NCBI GenBank assembly: GCA_963971305.1
Contig: OZ020316.1
Coordinates: forward strand, 17,192,745 to 17,256,744
Direction: 5' to 3'
DNA length: 64,000 nt
Source: Arcuatula senhousia
Taxonomy: Eukaryota > Mollusca > Bivalvia > Mytilida > Mytilidae
Part shown: positions 55,947 through 64,000 of the stretch, piece by piece
Numbering within the stretch: position 1 is the first letter of the stretch
How the letters are laid out: each line of letters opens with the position of its first letter
The notes under the pieces: generated by a model
What the model was told of the DNA's origin: nothing
The model's input: the letters and a program-made list of their open reading frames with translations, nothing else
Databases searched by the model: none
Position numbers and translations under genes: made by a program

Positions 55947-56495
55947 TACCGTAAATTGGGATATTTTGGTGTAGGGATATTTTGGCGGTTTTTGATAAAA
56001 ATGGTAATGTTTTATTTTGGTGTGTATTATTTTGGTGCTTTGGGAAAAAAATGTTCTTCAATACTTAACATCATCTATACAATCATAATTGAATTGAATT
56101 TATATTCACACTTTACTTTTAAATTGAATGTTTTCAACCCAAGCTAATTAGTATATATTTAGACTTTTAAAACGACAATTGGTGTTTAATGGTGATTTGA
56201 CAAACGAGTAATTATATTACATCCATTATATTAACTAGTTACTTAATTAAGTAAACATAAATGTTCATGAAGAAATAAATAAATGACATTTATAAAGATT
56301 TTTCTATTATTTTCTTTGTTTCTTTTCTACTTAATATCTAGTAATTTGGTCAACATGTCATATCAATCAATTGATTGTAGTACATTAATTCTTTGAATTT
56401 TTAACTTATTTTGGCGTGTTTAATTTTGGCACATTAAGGTTAGGCGCCAAATAAACCAAAATAAAACTACATCCAAAATATCCCAATTTACGGTA
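55947..56495. mobile_element. MITE-B, complete, 549 bp, TA target
   Basis: Inverted ends TACCGTAAATTGGGATATTT.. and ..AAATATCCCAATTTACGGTA, 23 bp in all. The interior repeats GGGATATTTTGG and TTATTTTGGTG. Ends at TA fit a Tc1/mariner-like mobilisation. A second, SINE-interrupted copy lies at 16490-17472. Confidence 0.85.
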
Positions 56496-56499
56496 AATG

Positions 56500-57480
56500 C
56501 TTCTAAGCTAGCTGTCAGTAACTGTGAGTGTTCTCAAGAGATTTTTGTCCCGTGCGGGGCCCGGGTGGCGAATAGGCCCGCAGCAGAGCCTAGCTTGTCG
56601 TAAGAGGCGACTAAGGGTCTTGGGATTCTGACGTCGGGTCAGTGCTCAGCCCACAGAGCGACCAAGTGTGTACCCTAGGTGGCTGAATAGGGTAGCCCTC
56701 GTCCGCGGGGGTTGTCAGGTCTATAATACGGAAACCCTGACCGCCGACCATAGTGGGCCAACGTGTGTGAAGAGTGCCACGCTTCATGCACGTAAAAGAC
56801 CCCTTTGTGGACCGCCCAGTAGTGCACCACATAGGCTAAATTTTCCGCCCCTACTCACCTCTCCCCTTTTCCTGTGGTTCTTCAAAATTTACCGGTCCTT
56901 TGTTTCCCACCCCATCCCCATTTTTCATTTATTATCATCATTTCATGTTCATTTTATCATCCTTTTCATGTTCATCGCCTGTAAATAACCTATATAGCGT
57001 TGCACGGGCGTTAAACACCAACTCACTCACTCACTCACTCTCAAGAGATTTCCTTTACGTTTTGTTGTTCTCGTAAAGTACTCTTGTCTTTTATCGATTT
57101 TATTTTTAAAGTGTGTTATTTTTGTGCTTTGTACAGGATAAACAATAGGGGGAGCTTGGGCCCAAAGTTTAACTCCGCAATATGCAATATTTTATATGTG
57201 CCTGTCTTAAGCCAGGAATCCTTGCCAAAGCTTTTGTTAGTTCTTGTCAACTATAGATCTGTTTTTGGTTTATGTCCAGAATTGGGTCTTTCGTTGATAA
57301 TCTAGGAATTTGTTTGAATCTTATGTATTGTATTTTTCGGCCAATGCAAGACATCGAGCCTGGTCATGTTGAAGACTGCTGGTTGTTTTCAATTGTGATG
57401 TTTTCAATTGCCGTTTCTTTAATGTTGGGTGTGTCGCGCACACTTATTCCACATCTCTTTATCGTCTATTTTTGCAACAA
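56500..57480 (+). mobile_element. R1 dispersed repeat, interrupted by SINE
   Basis: The same family as 52765-53275, starting TCTAAGCTAGCTGTCAGTAA directly after MITE-B and resuming after the nested SINE with TTTCCTTTACG, GGCCCAAAGTTTAACTCCGC, CACTTATTCCACATCTC. Confidence 0.7.
56545..57038 (+). mobile_element. SINE, ACTC-tail subfamily, in R1
   Basis: Full length; the perfect 13-bp duplication TCTCAAGAGATTT (56532-56544 and 57039-57051) interrupts R1. Confidence 0.93.
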
Positions 57481-57984
57481 ACTTATATTTAGCGCTGCTG
57501 GGGAATTATACGTTACCCGGAATATGCAGGCATTGTTAAGAAGATTGTACTTTCGAAGTGACGGAAATAAATCAACAGTCTTATTCTGGACAGATGCAAG
57601 TGCTTGATTTGGATATTCATTACCCAACATCTAAATTTAGGTAGCTCCAAGCATTACTTTGCTAAGCCTTCGCTTTCAACATTTGACTTTTTTATTTGTT
57701 GATAATTATTTTGATAGATTTAACCAAATTGTTTTCATATTTGTTTGATAATCATTTTTATATCATCATGCCGTATTCACGCCGCCTTCACTCGGCTTAC
57801 TGAGAACTAAGTCTGTTGGTTTTATTTTCCATGGAGGCTATATAAGAGATGGGTGTTGGTGAGTAGGCTAAAGGGCTTTCAAGAGTAAAAACCAAAAAAT
57901 GTTCATGAAATTTTGTGAATAACAGAATTATTTGGCATAAATTAAATTAATTGTCAAAAAACCAAAAACTGTCACAAAATGGTA

Positions 57985-58260
57985 TTCAAAAATGACAACA
58001 AAGTTCAGGACAAAGGACACAACGGATTCTGGGAGGTCTGGTTCATATTTAGATATACATCTCGCAATTGACTCTCAAGGAAGGCTTTCAACAAGGCTCT
58101 ATGACAAACGTGATGACTTCAACTTTCCAATCGTCAACTTTCCCTTCTTGTGTAGCAACATTCCGTCCGCTCCAGCTTATGGAGTTTACATATCTCAATT
58201 GATTCGTTACTCCAGAGCGTGCGGGACTTACATTCAAGACTGGATGCAGAAAGATCACTC
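57985..58260 (+). pseudogene. PLE2 reverse transcriptase C-terminal fragment
   Basis: A 90-codon open frame with SYLDIHLAIDSQGRLSTRLY, DKRDDFNFPIVNFP and PAYGVYISQLIRYSRACG, then an unrelated end. It is the thumb-side segment of the PLE2 RT; no catalytic box is present. It is less decayed than 48152-49815 in this segment. Confidence 0.75.
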
Positions 58261-58629
58261 CGTCTAGACTGAAAAAAAAAATGCGAAAATCATCACTAAT
58301 CATAGACTCCATAAGGCTTCGCTGCGCTTGCCTAAAAATCTTAAATATGGCCAAAAGCAAAATCAGCCATATTTTGTTAAAAGGAAGTTGTTCTATATAT
58401 AGACCTGAAAGCAGATCCACTAGTAGTAGTTCACTAGGAAATGAGGAATTTTCAAACCTTATCATTACCATAGCAACCGACACATTGCTAAAACTATTAA
58501 CTCCTTAGCTGTTTATATTGCAATTTGATATATATCTGATTTGTCATGCTGAATTTATCAAAATATATGTGAATAAGCAAAATATCCATGAAAATAATAC
58601 CCCAAAAACGTTAAAAAAAATAATAAAAA

Positions 58630-60880
58630 AAATTTCAACTTTTGGTTACCATGGCAAACTCATTTATCAATTAAATTGCAAAACATGTCCATGACTTTAT
58701 TACTGCTTATTACTAAAATACATTTTAATGCTTTTTGTTCTCAAACAAATGATTTTGGTGAGCTTAATGTGACAAAAATTGCGAAAAATGTGAAAAATGA
58801 CAAAAACAGGGAATTTTCGTAACCATAGCAACCACATATATCAATCAAAATGCATCATATGGCCAAAACTTTATGATTGCATATTACTGAAATGGATTTG
58901 AATGTTTTTATTGTCAAACAAAATATTTTGATGATTTGAATATGACAAAAAATGACAGAAAAATGGAATAAATTGACGAAAACGAGGAATTCTTGTTACT
59001 CTAGCAACCACATTTCTCCATACAATTGTATCATATGTCCAAAACTTACTGATTGCATATTATTGAAATACATTTCTCTGCTTTTTATTGTCAAATAAAA
59101 CATATTGATGAGCTTAACATGGCAAAAATGACAGAAAATTATGATATGACGAAAACGAGGAATTTTCGTTACCATAACAACGGCCTTATCAATAATAATC
59201 CCACTTACCAATTTTCATAAATGAACTAATATATCTAAAAGAATGTTATAATGTTCTTGGATATAGTCAGCATGACCTCAGACAAATGATTTTGATGAGC
59301 TTAATATGACAAAAATTACAAAAAATTGACGAAAACGGGGAATTTTTGTTACCATAGCAACCACATTTATCAATTAAATTGCATCAGATGCTTTATGATT
59401 GCATATTACTGAAATGCAGTTAAATATTTTTATTGTCATACAACATATTTTGATAAACTTTATATGACAAAAATGACAGAACAATTGGATAAATTGACGA
59501 AAACGAGGAATTTTCTTTACCATAGCAACCACATTTATTCATTAAATTGCATCAGATGACAAAACTTTTTGATTGCATATTACTGAAATACATTCCAATG
59601 CATTTTTATTGTCAAACAAAACATTTTGATGAGCTAAACATGACAAAAATGGCAGATAAATGTGATAGTATTGACGAAAACGAGGAATTTTCGTTACCAT
59701 AGCAACGGCCTTAGCAACAGTAATCCCCGTAACTTTTTTCATGAATGAACTAAAATTATATGGAAGTTAGTTATAATGTTCTTGGATATAGCCGACATGA
59801 CCGCACTGAGGTTCTACAAGGCCCTAAAATCGTTAAAAATCTCCATTTCAAAAAATGGGAGTTTCCTCCCCTTTTTAATGTAACTATTGACCAATCAGAA
59901 TTAAGTTTTCAAAAGTTATTTACATTTTCTTAGAAACATATTATGATCAATTGTATCAAACAAACCTTACTTTGTGTTATAAATGTGTATTATTGGCACC
60001 ATGTTAAATTGAATAATGAACATTTTTACTCCTGGAAAGTCTGATTTTGGAGGGAAAAATAGGGTGACCCGTTACCTTAGCAACCAAATCATGTAAACAA
60101 CTTTTTGACCCATTTTTCTTCATAAGTCCTAGTTCCAAACAAATGTGCAAAGTTTCATCAAAATCCGTGACTATGCGTGCCACATCCCCTATACAAAAGT
60201 GTAAGTGGTTACAGAGAATGCCTATTAAAAGTGAGTGAGTGAGTGAGTTGGTGTTTTACGCCCGTGCAACGCTATATAGGTTATTTACAGGCGATGGACA
60301 TGAAAAGGATGATAAAATGAACATGAAATGATGATGATAAATGAAATATGGGGATTGGGTGGGACACAAAGGACCGGTTAATTTTGAAGAACCACAGGAA
60401 AAGGGGAGAGGTGGGTAGGGACGGGAAATTTAGCCTATGTGGCGCACTACTTGGCGGTCCACAAAGGGGTCTTTTACGTGCATGGAGCGTGGCACTCTCC
60501 ACACACGTTGGCCCACTATGGTCGGCGGTCAGGGTTTCCGTATTATAGACCTGACAACCCCCGCGGACGAGGGCTACCCTATTCAGCCACCTAGGATACA
60601 CACTTGGTCGCTCTGTGGGCTGAGCACTGACCCGACGTCAGAATCCCAAGACCCTTAGTCGCCTCTTACGACAAGCTAGGCTCTGCTGCGGGCCTATTCA
60701 CCACCCGGGCCCCGCACGGGACCCTATTAAAAGAATACTTCAGTTTGGGTTTGGTGTCTTAACTTCAAAATTTGATATCATGGTTGCCATAGCAACCAAA
60801 AACTATGAAAATCCAAATAAAATGTGTAAAATCATATGAAACTTTACACATAAAGTGCTATAACACTTTCTTGTATGATT
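58630..60880. mobile_element. P11 tandem-core element with higher-order repeat
   Basis: At least six units of about 170-180 bp, each with GAGGAATTTTCGTTACCATA-like blocks near 58815, 58985, 59155, 59338, 59508 and 59680, and ATTGTCAAACAAAACATTTT. Units at 59155 and 59680 share an extension (CAACGGCCTTA ... GTTCTTGGATATAG), giving a 525-bp three-unit higher order. A SINE is nested at 60232-60722, and related CATAGCAACCAAA sequence continues to about 60800. Confidence 0.65.
60232..60722 (-). mobile_element. SINE, ACTC-tail subfamily, minus strand
   Basis: A full-length copy reading GTCCCGTGCGGGGCCCGGGT on the minus strand, with a (GTGA)n tail on the plus strand. The 11-bp duplication CCTATTAAAAG is at 60221-60231 and 60723-60733. 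Confidence 0.92.
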
Positions 60881-61254
60881 TGACTTTTTATGATAATTTG
60901 CAATTATATAGAAATGATGATGATGATCACTTTGTTCTTTTTTTTATTATTATTAATCTGTTATAGATATCAAAATATAAATTGCAAAAAAAAAATGTAA
61001 AAAAACAGTACAAAAAAAACCTGACATAACAACAAAAATGTATCTGTTCCATTTCAACATAGTTTTCCTTATATGCTCTATTTGTCATCTTTTGTGATTC
61101 TATATTCCATCTGGAAATAAATAAGTGTACAAATCTAAATCAAAATCCTTAAAACTCAGGTTTCTGAGATATCAACGAAACACAAATCTGAGGTGTGAAA
61201 GAAAAAGGAAATGACTACAATAAAATTCTTGATTGATATTCAATAAAATAAAGA
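60881..61254. other. no feature recognised
   Basis: AT-rich with A- and T-runs; no motif recognised. Confidence 0.5.
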
Positions 61255-61600
61255 GGCAATGCCCTTTCTAGTCCCCAAACAAAAAGAGGAAGTCCCAAAT
61301 GTCTGAAAGTTGCTTAGGGCGTACAGTTTGTTTTCTGAACCATCCTACGAAGTTTAAAATTATTCCCATGTACAGATTCTGAGAAAAGCTTGACGGAAAT
61401 TTTCAAGTTGATTTTCATATCGACTCAAACAGGAAGTAGACGTCCAAAAGGTCTAAAAGTCAATAAGGCCATATAATTTGTCATACTGAACCATCCAATC
61501 ATTCCCTTTACTGTTTCTGAGAAAAGCTTGACAGAAATTTGTACAGACATCAGGACGGACACGAGTAAAACTAAATGCCCTCCCGACATGTCGTCGCTGG
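61255..61600. mobile_element. P12 tandem-core fragment
   Basis: Two units with TCTGAGAAAAGCTTGACGGA and TCTGAGAAAAGCTTGACAGA spaced about 135 bp, then ACATCAGGACGGACACGAG. The same family as 44495-45010. Confidence 0.7.
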
Positions 61601-61970
61601 GGTAAAAAAAAGGACGAAACTCTTTTAAGTCTATCAACAAACAACAGAACTTTGATAAACAATAGTTCATTTTGATGTGAATGGAAATGTTAAGAAAACT
61701 TCATGAACTACATACTTCTAAAACAATCTGACTAGTTCAGGAAAGCAATGAAGTGACCTCTTCCATAGCGTCTAAATGTTTAATTAAAGCAACAGCACTT
61801 CCAATGTCCTCGTCAGCCTTACTTTTTATTTTATTTTCAGCTGCTAACTTTGAAAAGTACGATGTTATTTGAGTAGTAGGTTCAAGGAATTCAGAGCACT
61901 CTCATTTTCTTGGATACTGCATGAGCATTCATTTTATTCCCAGATTCCTCTCCTGCTTGTACTATATCAC

Positions 61971-62463
61971 GTCCCGTGCGGGGCCCGGGTGGCGAATAGG
62001 CCCGCAGCAGAGCCTAGCTTGTCGTAAGAGGCGACTAAGGGTCTTGGGATTCTGACGTCGGGTCAGTGCTCAGCCCACAGAGCGACCAAGTGTGTACCCT
62101 AGGTGGCTGAATAGGGTAGCCCTCGTCCGCGGGGGTTGTCAGGTCTATAATACGGAAACCCTGACCGCCGACCATAGTGGGCCAACGTGTGTGGAGAGTG
62201 CCACGCTTCATGCACGTAAAAGACCCCTTTGTGGACCGCCCAGTAGTGCACCACATAGGCTAAATTTTCCGCCCCTACCCACCTCTCCCCTTTTTCCTGT
62301 GGTTCTTTAAAATTTACCGGTCCTTTGTTTCCCACCCCATCTCCATATTTCATTTATCATCATCATTTCATGTTCATTTTATCATCCTTTTCATGTTCAT
62401 CGCCTGTAAATAACCTATAAAGCGTTGCACGGGCGTAAAACACCAACTCACTCACTCACTCAC
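61971..62463 (+). mobile_element. SINE, ACTC-tail subfamily, inside an exon
   Basis: Full length; the perfect 13-bp duplication TGTACTATATCAC (61958-61970, 62464-62476). It splits the codons for CDIVQAGEE of the minus-strand SDNAGCYH-family gene, so the target was coding sequence. Confidence 0.93.
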
Positions 62464-63195
62464 TGTACTATATCACAAAGATATTGTTTTACTTTTTCAG
62501 AAAACTGCATATGCTTTCTTGCTTTCTTCATAGCCCAACCTTTATCAACAACCACAGATTCCTCTGATGAGATCTCTGTATAGCCACTCCCTCGGTAAGA
62601 TTCATACAGCTGTCATACCATCGAAACTTGATATTATCAAAAGTAGACATTTTTTGCAGTTGAAAATTATGTCTTCCGACCAAACAGTGATCGTACATTG
62701 CGCTGTTTTTTTTTTCTATCATATATATATTTAAAATCTATGATATATGATATGATTTATTCATTTTTATTTTAACCTGTTGCCTCACTAATAGATAGAA
62801 TAGTGAACCAGAGATCACCAGTGATAACACCCAGCATTATCACTTTTCAAAAATGCTGTGTCAGTTAATGGCACCTGGTCCTTAATTGTTGAAAATGCAT
62901 GCTCTAACAATACTGCTACAGCATGCAAGTCCTGCTTTGTCTCTTCTAAACAATGAGTGTATGTTCTGTGCTGAAAAAATAAATAATTACGTTTTCATAT
63001 TGTGGTAAATGTGGTTGATTAAAACTTTTCAATAAATTCAAACGAGGATTCCAACTGTTTTTTAAAGAATGATTGTAAAAATATTTTGTCTATTCTGATA
63101 TATATAAATTTTATATTATATATCTGTATCAAAATACATTCATTGACATTATAAAAAAAATGTGTATGTTAGGGCATGAATGTAAAACTATTAGG

Positions 63196-63667
63196 TTAGT
63201 TAGTTAGTTATTGCTTTACTCCCAAGCAGCACGATTTCGGCTATATCCGGGAGATAAACATGAAAGTGGTGATACAATGAACATGAAATGATGATGAAGT
63301 GGAGGAAATTGGGGACACAAGGCCAATCGGGTAGGAGTTTTGACTGCCACTGGAAAAAGGAGTGATGGGTACGAACGGGAAATTTAGCCTCCTGCATGGG
63401 GATCCTACGGGTCCTACTCTTACCGAGACCTGCAGCAGGGTTCTTTAACGTGCGAGGAACGTGACATTTTTCCCAACACGGTGCACCACTATGGTTTGCG
63501 GTCAGGTTTTCCGCATTATCGCCTGACGACCCCGCATCTCACGATGTCAGGGCTGCCCCATTCAACCACCCGGGGCACACATCCCAGTCGCTTTGTGGGC
63601 AAAACGGCCTGACCCGATGTCAGGTTTCTGAGTGCTCTTAAGTGGACTTTTACCGACAAGCTTAGCG
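63196..63667 (-). mobile_element. SINE, CTAA-tail subfamily, 5' truncated, in intron
   Basis: A minus-strand copy starting at AGCGCTAAGCTTGTCGGTAA (head of about 45 bp missing) and ending with (CTAA)n at the left. CTATTAGG flanks both sides (63188-63195, 63668-63675). It lies in the intron of the SDNAGCYH-family gene. Confidence 0.88.
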
Positions 63668-63768
63668 CTATTAGGAATAACGGATAAAGTATGTATGTTT
63701 TGTTATATATGAGAAATGAAAGACACTGAAACTGAGATCAACATTTTTTATGACTGAACATAACAGGA

Positions 63769-63793
63769 TTTTTTTTTTTTTTTTTTTTTTTTT
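63769..63793 (+). repeat. T25 homopolymer
   Basis: Twenty-five T in a row within the intron between the two rightmost exons. Length is likely unreliable in the assembly. Confidence 0.9.
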
Positions 63794-64000
63794 GTCATGG
63801 TATAAACAATTAATGTGATGTACATTAGATATGAGAGTAATCTATTATTTTCATCTCTGTTTGATGTACATATTGCATACTTTTTACATTCGCAAGATGA
63901 CTCTTTTGCTGTGTATTCTTACCTTGAATTGGTTGTCTTCAGTCTGGTAAATTCATACCATCACATGCCAGTTTATCCCCTTTTGGCCGAACCAATCACT

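Larger units (their letters stand above)
61750..64000 (-). pseudogene. SDNAGCYH-family gene (transposase-derived?), broken, runs off the right edge
   Basis: Minus-strand exons in order: 64000-63923 (DWFGQKGINWHVMV, a stop, IYQTEDNQFK, donor AAG|GTAAGA); 62970-about 62819 (acceptor TTTTTTCAG; YTHCLEETKQDLHAVAVLLE ... FLKSDNAGCYH); about 62720-62464 (MYDHCLVGRHNFQLQK, then after a frame change SSEESVVVDKGWAMKKARKH and FSEKVKQYLCDIV); SINE; then 61957-about 61750 (GEESGNKMNAHAVSKKMR, a frame change, FLEPTTQITSYFSKLAAEN, stop TGA). The motif set WHV..TED / SDNAGCYH / KGWA..ARK..RFSxxxKxYL matches an unnamed family repeated in molluscs, cnidarians and fish, often annotated with C2H2 fingers. DNAGCYH may belong to an RNase H-like catalytic core (inference). 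Stop, frameshifts and SINE make this a relic. Confidence 0.65.

Noticed and set aside
62571..62600. CTGATGAG as a hammerhead ribozyme core
   Set aside because: No matching GAAA segment and stems at the needed distance; it lies in a decayed exon.

Overview
The window looks like a stretch of nuclear genome from a bivalve mollusc, most likely a marine mussel close to Mytilus. The basis is recognition, not a search: spliced genes with GT/AG introns, an AT-rich background, many short elements ending in hairpins beside (ACGG)n or (GAC)n runs with 150-175 bp core repeats (as in the bivalve 'pearl'/Helitron-like elements), and SINEs resembling molluscan MetaSINEs (motif CTTGTCGTAAGAGGCGACTA). One 100-N assembly gap lies at 3858-3957. 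No operon, CRISPR array or complete tRNA/rRNA gene was found.

Host-type coding sequence is sparse and all of it appears damaged. (1) A spliced minus-strand gene at 36810-46271 encodes a receptor-like type I membrane protein: signal peptide, a very large helical ectodomain of no named family with a 10-cysteine segment, one Ig domain, one ephrin-receptor-like (GCC2_GCC3) module and a transmembrane helix. Its main exon is split by a 1,348-bp transposable element flanked by a 4-bp duplication and carries two apparent frameshifts. (2) Two minus-strand exons of a DUF6589-type protein (10161-11125 and 13786-13960) carry a 5-bp duplication frameshift and an in-frame stop. (3) At the right edge (61750-64000, minus) are exons of an unnamed, probably transposase-derived family with the motif SDNAGCYH, broken by a SINE. 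(4) A decayed minus-strand fragment with the motif DGASAQYK lies at 24206-24760.

Most of the rest is nested mobile DNA. Two lineages of Penelope-like retroelement (PLE1, PLE2) leave reverse-transcriptase fragments at 19292-20395, 29590-31215, 31490-31862, 46740-48150, 48152-49815, 50455-50845 and 57985-58260. A SINE superfamily with a fixed 5' end has two subfamilies, tails (ACTC)n and (CTAA)n, with about eleven good copies, most with 8-14 bp target duplications, plus five eroded fragments. About ten sequence-unrelated families of hairpin-ended elements with tandem cores (called P1 to P12 here) occupy much of 2.4-7.5, 8.9-14.4, 17.9-22.6, 31.9-35.4, 42.5-43.8, 44.5-45.8 and 58.6-60.9 kb. Two MITE families with TACCGTA termini sit at TA sites.

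The long stretches 22.6-23.6, 25.1-29.2, 35.4-36.2, 50.8-52.2 and 54.3-55.9 kb show little beyond AT-rich sequence. The most interesting items are the undescribed ectodomain, its disruption by a datable insertion, and an architecture shared by many unrelated non-autonomous families. Family names P1-P12, R1, PLE1 and PLE2 are labels used only in this annotation.
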